DNA of 6,062 bases from an uncultured beta proteobacterium (lineage in GTDB: Bacteria; Pseudomonadota; Gammaproteobacteria; Burkholderiales; Rhodocyclaceae). The number at the start of each line of letters is the position of its first letter. The first letter of the stretch is position 1. Both the position numbers and the translations under genes were made by a program. Location of the stretch: NCBI GenBank assembly GCA_903953145.1, contig CAJBIL010000221.1:1-6062 (forward strand), read 5' to 3'. Below, piece after piece: positions 1-5,310 of the stretch. Below the pieces are notes generated by a model. The model did not search any database. It was given only the letters and a program-made list of their open reading frames with translations, and had not been told where the DNA came from.

Positions 1-242
1 CCGGCAGCTTTGTCGCCAATGATCTGCTTCGCGCAGATGGCTACTCGGAAGCATCGAGCCTCAGCATTGGCTTCCCCAATTACAAGATGTTCTACAAATA
101 CCGAAGTAACGCACCAATCGATTGTGCCGGCTGGGCGGTTAGCGGCGATGCGCGACTGGGCGATTCCGCGACAGCATCTGCATGCCGTGCCTGCACATTT
201 TTTGCGCGCTGCATGGAAGGCGTGTCTGGCGGCAACCTATGA
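1..242 (+). pseudogene. C-terminally disrupted DarT/DUF4433-like ADP-ribosyltransferase fragment (5' end outside window)
   Basis: The frame starting at position 3 is open from the left edge to TGA at 240-242. It encodes NDLLRADGYSE followed by SLSIGFPNYKMFYKYR and, a few residues on, GWAV. From memory of the family, a serine-rich stretch followed by 'SFPNYKMFYKYR' and then 'WVVL' is typical of DarT/DUF4433-like proteins, which ADP-ribosylate thymidine in single-stranded DNA and are normally neutralised by the macrodomain protein DarG. After about position 141 the frame no longer reads like the family (Cys/Ala/Ser-rich, no continuation of the fold) and soon stops, so the rest of the domain is missing. 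From 148 onward the +1-phase frame encodes a PcfJ-type protein. I infer a truncated toxin gene joined to foreign DNA. No DarG-like gene is in the window. The family call rests on one motif, so confidence is moderate. Confidence 0.5.
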
Positions 243-882
243 AACCGGATATCAATCTGCATCGTTGGAACGATGGATTGCTGAGCGGATTACGCCACTG
301 GCTGTGTGGTTCTTTTCTGGCGACCTGCACGCCACAGCGGATGCCGGATTGCTGAAAGCAGGATGGCCGGCGCTGGAACGTCGCTTTGCCGAATGGCAAA
401 AGTTGAATGCCGCGAAAGCTGTCACAACATCAGGCACGACATCAGACAAACTCGATGAGTGGCCACCCTTTGTGCGCAAGGTGGAATGGAGTGGCTTTCG
501 CTTCACCGCGTTGGCTTCCGACGCTGCGCTGGCGGTGGAGGGCGCTGCCATGGCGCACTGCATTGGCTCCTATGGTCGGCATTGCCGCGCAGGAATGTTG
601 CGCGCATTTTCTGTGCGCTACGGTAAAACCGGTGAGCGTGTCGCCAGCCTGACCGTTGAAGAATCCGCACCCGGCTGCTGGGCGATTGCCGAGATCAACG
701 GTTTTGCCAATGCGTCACCACCGGCGCGCGTCGATCAGGCGGCATTTGCTGTTGTTCAGGCAATGGAAGACGCCTATAGACTCTCCCGACCCACCCGCTC
801 CGCGATGGATGTATTCCGCCGGGAAGCTGCTGCGCAAGCCCGCTGCAATCTGGAGATGGAAGATTGCGAGACGCTATTCTGA
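148..882 (+). CDS. PcfJ-domain protein, probably N-terminally truncated
   Basis: This is a 244-residue product if started at ATG 148. The frame is open further upstream (GTG 124, ATG 37, ATG 19, TTG 10), but those codons overlap the DarT-like fragment and read as its shadow. No good ribosome binding site precedes any candidate, so the start is uncertain. The diagnostic part is near residues 135-190: AMAHCIGSYGRHCRAG, then FSVRYGKTGERVASLTVEE, then WAIAEINGFANASPP. This matches the PcfJ domain pattern of HCVGSY...C, a strand carrying 'R.ATLE', and a 'I.G..N..P' loop. The upstream part is rich in Trp, Leu and Ala and probably helical. PcfJ was named from the enterococcal conjugative plasmid pCF10, and its biochemical role is not established. 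Chromosomal homologues I recall are longer, so this copy has probably lost its N terminus at the junction. The next gene starts 11 bases after its stop, suggesting one transcript. Confidence 0.72.
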   Translation: MRDWAIPRQHLHAVPAHFLRAAWKACLAATYETGYQSASLERWIAERITPLAVWFFSGDLHATADAGLLKAGWPALERRFAEWQKLNAAKAVTTSGTTSDKLDEWPPFVRKVEWSGFRFTALASDAALAVEGAAMAHCIGSYGRHCRAGMLRAFSVRYGKTGERVASLTVEESAPGCWAIAEINGFANASPPARVDQAAFAVVQAMEDAYRLSRPTRSAMDVFRREAAAQARCNLEMEDCETLF

Positions 883-887
883 AAGGA
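882..887 (+). promoter_or_regulatory. Ribosome binding site deciding the start of the YdjM-like gene
   Basis: AAAGGA lies just after the pcfJ stop. It is 6 bases from ATG 894 and 9 bases from ATG 897, but only 0 bases from ATG 888. It therefore favours 894 or 897 over ATG 888 and over TTG 864. Confidence 0.6.
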
Positions 888-893
888 ATGTTG

Positions 894-1862
894 ATGATGA
901 CCACCGCCACCGCCCGCTTCGCTGCTGCAACGTCCGGCTTTGCCGATTCGCGTGCGGCGCGGTTGTGCAAGGAACTTGAATTCGCACTTTCGCGCATGGA
1001 ACGGGAAGCCCTGAAGGCTTGGGGGCTGCGCTGCGCAAAGCGTTTGCTGATGCTGGCCGGCCGGCGCGTGGGTGGGTTGGCCAAACTGGCGGTGTTGCTG
1101 TCGCGTAGTGGCGGCGGTGAGTTGCTGGGTTTGTTTTCGGCGTATCGCCAGCGTCGACTTTCTGCCCATCTGGGCGATCGCACGGCCGCCGCCATTGATG
1201 GCACGCTCGCCGTTGGCCGCGATGGCATGCGGCTGATGGTGACGGTGTCGCGGGCGTTGATCCGCGATCCACGAACGACGGCTCCTGCGGTGCTGGGTGG
1301 GCTGCTGGGGTTTTCTGCGGGTTCTGGCGGGCTGGATGGCAACGGCGGCATTCCCGATCTTGATCTGCTGGCCGGGATCGGCGCGCACCGTTCGCCGCTA
1401 ACTCACACGATTATTGCCGGCATTGTTGTCGAGGGCATGCTGCTGGCCATGGCAGACTTGTCTGCCGAGGTGCATGGCAAACTGCCGGTGGATCATGATT
1501 CGATCTGGGACGGTCTTGCCCGCATCGGTCGGCCGCTGACCGAGAGCTTGGCCATTGGCACCAGTGCCGGCCTGGCCTATCACTTGCTCGTGGATGCGGT
1601 GATTCAGCCGGCGGCGTACCATGATCTTCCGGTCACCCTGCCGCTGGAAGGCCACCAGTCTTTGATGGCGGCCAACGCACTGGCGGAAGGCAATGACGCT
1701 GCCACGCGCGAAACAGCACGCGGGCGACGACATACCCCGGTTGAGATCGTGCAGGACGGTTTGCCGGAAAAATCGGCAGGGCGCAAGGTGGTCGATGCCG
1801 TCAGCGCCGGCGCTGCGCAGGCTGGCGCTTATGTCATCGGAACATTTCGGTTCAGGCGATGA
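894..1862 (+). CDS. Divergent YdjM/DUF457-like putative metal-dependent hydrolase, membrane-associated
   Basis: This 322-residue protein starts at ATG 894 (or 897), set by an AAAGGA site. The N-terminal ~125 residues are Arg/Leu-rich and helical without a recognised domain. The C-terminal half carries a cluster of likely metal-ligand motifs: GSGGLDGNGGIPDLD (about residues 143-157), HRSPLTHT (165-172), and YHLLVDA (229-235) followed by PAAYHDLP. Their order and spacing resemble YdjM/DUF457 proteins, where a 'PDxD', an 'HRGxTHS' and an 'HLxxD' motif form the supposed active site in an inner-membrane protein. Hydrophobic stretches near residues 130-142, 173-187 and 218-235 fit partial membrane insertion. 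The tail (about 262-322) is Ala/Gly-rich. It follows the pcfJ-like gene by 11 bases and is separated from merR by a hairpin and a new promoter. Motifs are seen, family membership is an inference from remembered patterns, and the substrate is unknown. Confidence 0.55.
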   Translation: MMTTATARFAAATSGFADSRAARLCKELEFALSRMEREALKAWGLRCAKRLLMLAGRRVGGLAKLAVLLSRSGGGELLGLFSAYRQRRLSAHLGDRTAAAIDGTLAVGRDGMRLMVTVSRALIRDPRTTAPAVLGGLLGFSAGSGGLDGNGGIPDLDLLAGIGAHRSPLTHTIIAGIVVEGMLLAMADLSAEVHGKLPVDHDSIWDGLARIGRPLTESLAIGTSAGLAYHLLVDAVIQPAAYHDLPVTLPLEGHQSLMAANALAEGNDAATRETARGRRHTPVEIVQDGLPEKSAGRKVVDAVSAGAAQAGAYVIGTFRFRR

Positions 1863-1876
1863 TCGCCACACTTTTT
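1855..1876 (+). terminator. Weak intrinsic terminator after the YdjM-like gene
   Basis: GGCGA-TGA-TCGCC forms a 5-bp stem with a 3-base loop that contains the stop codon of the upstream gene. Four bases later comes TTTTT (1872-1876). The stem is short, so termination may be partial. Its position between a stop codon and a strong promoter supports a transcript boundary. Confidence 0.4.
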
Positions 1877-1913
1877 AATTCATGGATTGCATTGGTGCGG
1901 CAGTTATTGACAC

Positions 1914-1942
1914 TTGACAGATACAGCAAGAGTGTCTATAAA
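1914..1942 (+). promoter_or_regulatory. Sigma70-type promoter of merR/VIT-vWA, leaderless
   Basis: A perfect -35 box TTGACA (1914-1919) is separated by exactly 17 bases from TATAAA (1937-1942). Transcription should begin about 6-8 bases after the -10 box, at 1948-1950, which coincides with ATG 1950. No purine-rich ribosome binding site lies in front of that ATG. A second TTGACA sits 7 bases upstream (1907-1912). The arms GACA (1916-1919) and TGTC (1933-1936) form an inverted repeat across the spacer, the usual place for a MerR-type operator, though the spacer is the normal 17 rather than the 19-20 of many MerR-activated promoters. Confidence 0.7.
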
Positions 1943-1949
1943 TCGCGCT

Positions 1950-2402
1950 ATGAACGAGATATCCGCGCCCAGCTATTCCATCGACGAACTGGCCGCACTG
2001 GTGGAGTTGCCGCGCCGCACCGTGCGCTATTACATTCAGCAGGGGCTGGTCGATCGACCTGTCGGCGAAAAGCGTGCGGCGTTTTACACCGCGGTGCATC
2101 TGGAGCAACTGCTGACGATACGCAAATGGCAGCAGGCCGGCCTGTCGCTGGACCGCATCCGTGAAATTCTTGCCGACCCGGACGCATCGGCGCTGCCGCC
2201 TGTCCGGCCACGGGGGGCGGGGTCGGTCGAAGTGTGGAGCCATCTGGTGATTGCCGATGGGCTTGAACTAACGCTGGAACCCGGCCGGGCGGGCATGAGC
2301 CCCGAAGATGTGCGAAAACTTTTCCGGGGCGTGATGGCGCTGTATCAGTCCCTGAACGTACACGGTGAACACTGCGAGGGCAATGATGACGCTACTGAAT
2401 AA
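1950..2402 (+). CDS. MerR-family transcriptional regulator
   Basis: This 150-residue protein starts at ATG 1950. An upstream TTG at 1914 lies inside the promoter and is rejected. Residues 8-75 are a clear MerR DNA-binding domain: YSIDELAALVELPRRTVRYY is the helix-turn-helix, GLVDRP...RAAFYT forms the first wing, and LLTIRKWQQAGLSLDRIREI the second helix pair. Residues 76-150 do not look like a standard metal- or drug-sensing domain. They lack a conserved Cys cluster and contain LVIADGLELTLEPGRAG and a helix SPEDVRKLFRGVMALYQSL. The 3' end overlaps the VIT-vWA start by 20 bases (or 17), so the two are probably translated in a coupled way. It most likely controls its own operon, given the dyad within its promoter. 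The DNA-binding assignment is firm; the inducer is unknown. Confidence 0.88.
   Translation: MNEISAPSYSIDELAALVELPRRTVRYYIQQGLVDRPVGEKRAAFYTAVHLEQLLTIRKWQQAGLSLDRIREILADPDASALPPVRPRGAGSVEVWSHLVIADGLELTLEPGRAGMSPEDVRKLFRGVMALYQSLNVHGEHCEGNDDATE
2375..2380 (+). promoter_or_regulatory. Ribosome binding site inside merR for the VIT-vWA gene
   Basis: GCGAGGG ends at 2380, 5 bases before ATG 2386 and 2 bases before ATG 2383. The alternative GTG at 2365 has no such site, so the start is best placed at 2383/2386, with 2386 having the better spacing. Confidence 0.5.
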
Positions 2403-4899
2403 GGGGCTTCCCGAATCCATTTTGCGCGCCAATGATGGCGTGGCCGTCGCGCTGCAGCGGGTGCGTGTGGAAGGCCGGGTGCGCGGCAATCTGGCAGAAA
2501 TCATTGCTACACAGCACTTCAGCAATCAGCGCCCCGGGGGTATCGAGGCGATCTATACCTTTCCATTGCCGATTGGCGCGGTGCTGCTTTCTGTGGATCT
2601 TGAGATCGGGGGGCGGCACCTGCAGGCGCACGTCATCAAACGCCCACTGGCTGAAAGGCAGTACGAAGAAGTCATCACGGACGGCAATACTGCTCTGATG
2701 GTGGAAGTCAGTGCTGCGGGGCTGCACACGATGAACCTTGGCAACCTGATGCCCGGAGAATCAGCGGTGGTCAGCTATCGTTATGCGTTGATGTTGTCCT
2801 GGCATGGCGAGCGCGTGCGCCTGATGTTGCCGACCACACTGGCACCGCGTTACGGTCAGCCGGAAAAAACCGGGCTGGCCTCACATCAGGTGCCGGAAAC
2901 CAACTTGCTGAACGCCTATCCGTTTGAATTGTGCCTGACGGTGGAAGGCCATCTGGCCGAGGGTGAAATTGCCTGCCCCACGCATCCTGTTTCAACGACG
3001 CGTGGCGACAAGCAGTTGCAAATCCGGTTGGCTGGCAACGCCATGCTCGACCGCGATTTTGTGTTGTTGATGAAGGGCAGCGAGGAAAGCCACGCGCTGG
3101 TGTTTGATGCGGCGGGCAAGGATGGCAACGATGGCAACGATGGCAGTGGCGAAAAAGTGATTCTTGCTGCGTTTCATGTGCCATTGTTGCCGAAATCGGA
3201 AGAACTGCCCTTGCGTTTGAAGGTGCTGATTGATTGTTCCGGTTCAATGGCCGGCATCAGCATTGCTCAGGCGCGCAAAGCGGCCTTGGAGATTCTGAAT
3301 CAGTTGCGTCCCGGTGACTATTTCAACATCGCGCTGTTTGGCAGCAAGGTTGAACATTTCTGGAATGATCTGGTGCCGGCTGAAGCGGGCAACATTACGA
3401 CGGCCTGGAAGCGGCTGGAAACACTGGATGCCACCATGGGCGGCTCTGAAACCGCCCACGCCCTGCGTTCGGTGCTGAAACAGTCGGGCGCTGCGCCAAA
3501 CAACTCGCCGGGTAAAACCGGAAACATCCGGTCGATTCTGGACAAGAACAAGGTGGAACCCGGCCATGATGTGCCGCCACAACAAATACTGCTCATTACC
3601 GACGGGCAGGTGTGGGATCGCGAGGCCATCGTCACGGCGGCGACGGCCTCCGGTCACCGTATATTCACCATCGGCGTCGGGTTGTCGGCCGATGCGGGTT
3701 TGCTTAGCGACGTGGCCAGAGAAACCGGCGGTGCGTGTGAGTTCGTCTCACCGCAAGAAGGTATTGCCGAGCGCATTCTTGTGCAGTTTCACCGCTTGCG
3801 GCAGCCCCGCATGACCATCAAGGGGATCAAGCTGGGCGCAAAACCGGCCTGGTTCACCCCAATGACCAAGTCGGCATTTTCCGGGGACACGCTACAGGTC
3901 TTCGCCGGAATGACGGGTGAAATACCCGCTTCGGTGTTTATGGGTGTCGAAGACGCGCAGGGGCGGATCGTCGATGTGGAAGCGGTCGTTTCCATGACCG
4001 CCTGGGCAGATTTTCCGCGCATGGCGGCCGCCCTTCGGATCGCCGCACCGACAACGTCGGACGAAGACAAATTGTCACTTGCGTTGCAGCACCAGTTACT
4101 TTCAGAACAAACCTGTCTGATCGTTGCCGCCGAGCGGAGTAACCCGGCAGCATTGATGCCGGAATTGTCCAAGGTGTCTCACATGCTCCCCGCCGGATGG
4201 GGCGGAACGGGCGCGGATGTTGCCCATTCGGCTGGTGGAAACCTGAATCGACCAAATGCTGCGACAGTGAACAAAAAACGTTCGCCGGCCGATTCGGCGG
4301 GGATTAAATCGGGGCGGCTTGGCAAATACGATATTCCGGAGTTTCTCAAAAAGACGCCCGAAGATCGTTCGCAGCAGATTTTGTCGGCACTGTTCGGCAG
4401 CGCTTCAATGATTGCGACGGCGCGCCCCGCTCTGGCGAACGGTCATCAGGAGGCGATGCTTCGTCAGACGGATGCACTGGGTGATATCTCAACGCCACAA
4501 AGTTTCGTCGCCAATCTCACCGCCGGGTTGGAAGCGTTTCTCGACCCGAAATCGATTCCTTCATCCATTGAATCGCTGGAGGATTACGGCTTATCCACCG
4601 AGGTGGCGAATCATCTACGTGACCTGTTCTCGGAAGGCTGGCCAGAGCGCGCTGTGGTAGCGGCTTTCCTGATGGTGCTGACGACCTCCGCACAGGTAGC
4701 GGGCGAGTTTTCCAGAGAATTATCGCGCCTGATTTTCGCCAACTGGAAACGCACGGGCGCTGATCTTGCGCTGCTCGAACGGCTGGAAGGCGATCTCGGT
4801 GCACTGGAGTCCGGTGCCTGGCAGTGCATAACGCCGTTGCCAAGGCAGAGCCGTGGAATCGGATTCATTTTGCAGGACACAGGATCATGCGCGAAATAA
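2383..4899 (+). CDS. VIT and von Willebrand factor A (vWA) domain protein
   Basis: The product is 838 residues from ATG 2383 (837 from ATG 2386). Residues ~20-150 form a VIT domain, seen in IEAIYTFPLPIGAVLLSVDL, then the 'K..A...Y' element (KRPLAERQYEEV), and NLGNLMPGESAVVSYRY. A DGN-rich linker (~246-258) leads to the vWA domain (~275-475). Its MIDAS metal site is complete: DCSGS near 284-288, the MGGSET loop near 352-357, and ITDG near 405-408. The stretch between the last two, about 50 residues, looks ~20 residues longer than usual. The final ~200 residues after a low-complexity stretch (~600-650) are helical and unassigned (FLKKTPEDRSQQILSALFG onward). I see no signal peptide, sorting motif or membrane anchor, so it is probably cytoplasmic. 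The family resembles inter-alpha-trypsin inhibitor heavy chains and bacterial VIT-vWA proteins, and a binding or scaffold role is likely. No MoxR-type AAA+ partner is present here. Confidence 0.92.
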   Translation: MMTLLNKGLPESILRANDGVAVALQRVRVEGRVRGNLAEIIATQHFSNQRPGGIEAIYTFPLPIGAVLLSVDLEIGGRHLQAHVIKRPLAERQYEEVITDGNTALMVEVSAAGLHTMNLGNLMPGESAVVSYRYALMLSWHGERVRLMLPTTLAPRYGQPEKTGLASHQVPETNLLNAYPFELCLTVEGHLAEGEIACPTHPVSTTRGDKQLQIRLAGNAMLDRDFVLLMKGSEESHALVFDAAGKDGNDGNDGSGEKVILAAFHVPLLPKSEELPLRLKVLIDCSGSMAGISIAQARKAALEILNQLRPGDYFNIALFGSKVEHFWNDLVPAEAGNITTAWKRLETLDATMGGSETAHALRSVLKQSGAAPNNSPGKTGNIRSILDKNKVEPGHDVPPQQILLITDGQVWDREAIVTAATASGHRIFTIGVGLSADAGLLSDVARETGGACEFVSPQEGIAERILVQFHRLRQPRMTIKGIKLGAKPAWFTPMTKSAFSGDTLQVFAGMTGEIPASVFMGVEDAQGRIVDVEAVVSMTAWADFPRMAAALRIAAPTTSDEDKLSLALQHQLLSEQTCLIVAAERSNPAALMPELSKVSHMLPAGWGGTGADVAHSAGGNLNRPNAATVNKKRSPADSAGIKSGRLGKYDIPEFLKKTPEDRSQQILSALFGSASMIATARPALANGHQEAMLRQTDALGDISTPQSFVANLTAGLEAFLDPKSIPSSIESLEDYGLSTEVANHLRDLFSEGWPERAVVAAFLMVLTTSAQVAGEFSRELSRLIFANWKRTGADLALLERLEGDLGALESGAWQCITPLPRQSRGIGFILQDTGSCAK
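3121..3147 (+). repeat. 9-bp tandem repeat coding Asp-Gly-Asn in the VIT-vWA linker
   Basis: GATGGCAAC occurs twice in tandem, followed by a third unit GATGGCAGT. It encodes DGNDGNDGS in the linker between the VIT and vWA domains. The 9-bp unit keeps frame, so copy-number change would only lengthen or shorten the linker. Confidence 0.85.
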
Positions 4900-4961
4900 C
4901 GGGCTACTACGCGATCTTGGCGCTGTGCGCTCTGTGGCAAGCAGCAAGGTTTTTAGGGTAG
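4887..4961 (+). CDS. Possible small hydrophobic protein or truncated membrane-protein start
   Basis: A 24-codon ORF begins at ATG 4887, overlapping the last 13 bases of the VIT-vWA gene, and ends at TAG 4959-4961. AGGA (4874-4877) lies 9 bases upstream and could serve as a ribosome binding site. The peptide starts MREITGYY and continues ILALCALWQAARFLG, enough apolar residues for one short membrane segment with a charged N terminus. The overlap is typical of translational coupling. It may be a genuine small membrane protein, the leftover first segment of a longer gene (for example the sortase- or exosortase-like partner that some VIT-vWA genes have) cut off before hipBA, or chance. With 24 codons, chance is a serious possibility. 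Confidence 0.3.
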   Translation: MREITGYYAILALCALWQAARFLG

Positions 4962-4975
4962 GTACATCAAAGATA

Positions 4976-5004
4976 CTCATAAGCAGCAATAGAGTGCATA
5001 TAAT
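4976..5004 (+). promoter_or_regulatory. hipBA promoter with consensus -10, probably leaderless
   Basis: TATAAT (4999-5004) is a perfect -10 box. The -35 position 17 bases upstream holds only CTCATA (4976-4981), which matches three of six consensus bases, so basal strength may be modest. The predicted transcription start is at 5010-5012, on ATG 5011, and no ribosome binding site is visible. The sequence ATCTAT is repeated 9 bases apart (5007-5012 and 5016-5021), followed by the palindrome TCTATAGA (5017-5024). These lie over the transcription and translation start, where a HipB-type repressor could bind. Confidence 0.6.
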
Positions 5005-5010
5005 GAATCT

Positions 5011-5310
5011 ATGCGATCTATAGAAGGTATTGGATGTGATTCTCTGACCCGTCTTGGAGCACGGCTGCGTGAGGCGCGCATTGCTAGGCACGACGCACAG
5101 TCGGTGTTTGCCGAGCGAATCGGTGCTTCTGTCAGAACCGTGCGCGCCATGGAAAATGGGGATCCCAAAGTGGCAATCGGCTACTGGATTGCCGCTTTTT
5201 GGGTTTTAGATCGTCTGCGCGAACTGGATGCCCTGCTGCCACAGGGGAGTCTGTTTGATAGCTATGAGGGACGCAAACGAATAGGGCAGTCGCGTCGTGG
5301 CAATTCATAA
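5011..5310 (+). CDS. hipB: HipB-like XRE-family antitoxin/repressor
   Basis: This 99-residue protein has an XRE-type helix-turn-helix. After LTRLGARLREARIARH (about 12-27), the recognition region is FAERIGASVRTVRAMENGDP (33-52), with the conserved 'SVRTVRAMENG' end of the second helix typical of Cro/C1-like regulators. The rest contains a hydrophobic segment with WVLDRLRELDALLP and a basic tail KRIGQSRRGNS. Family knowledge: HipB binds operators as a dimer, represses hipBA and neutralises the HipA kinase. The hipA-like gene starts inside its last codons, which is the usual hipBA arrangement. The ATG at 5011 is chosen because it sits directly downstream of the -10 box and precedes the HTH with a normal lead. 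The symbol follows family and context, not close identity to the E. coli protein. Confidence 0.85.
   Translation: MRSIEGIGCDSLTRLGARLREARIARHDAQSVFAERIGASVRTVRAMENGDPKVAIGYWIAAFWVLDRLRELDALLPQGSLFDSYEGRKRIGQSRRGNS

Noticed and set aside
10..147. Extension of the PcfJ reading frame back to TTG 10
   Set aside because: These codons overlap the DarT-like frame, give a low-quality Ser/Arg/Thr-rich peptide, and no ribosome binding site supports the early starts.
695..1388. Long open frames on the minus strand opposite the pcfJ and YdjM-like genes
   Set aside because: Arg/Pro/Ser-rich shadow translations of GC-rich coding DNA; the + strand frames carry recognisable motifs.
1859..2164. Alternative + strand ORF over the merR promoter and 5' end
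   Set aside because: It reads through the promoter and its product has no MerR or other recognisable pattern; the frame from 1950 clearly encodes the DNA-binding domain.
3490..3530. Walker A-like PGKT in the VIT-vWA protein
   Set aside because: The required Gly four residues before GKT is absent and it lies in a low-complexity insert of the vWA domain.
4916..4955. Possible terminator (GCGC-TGT-GCGC followed by TTTTT) after the VIT-vWA gene
   Set aside because: The stem is only four bases and about 20 bases separate it from the T run, so it does not form a convincing intrinsic terminator.
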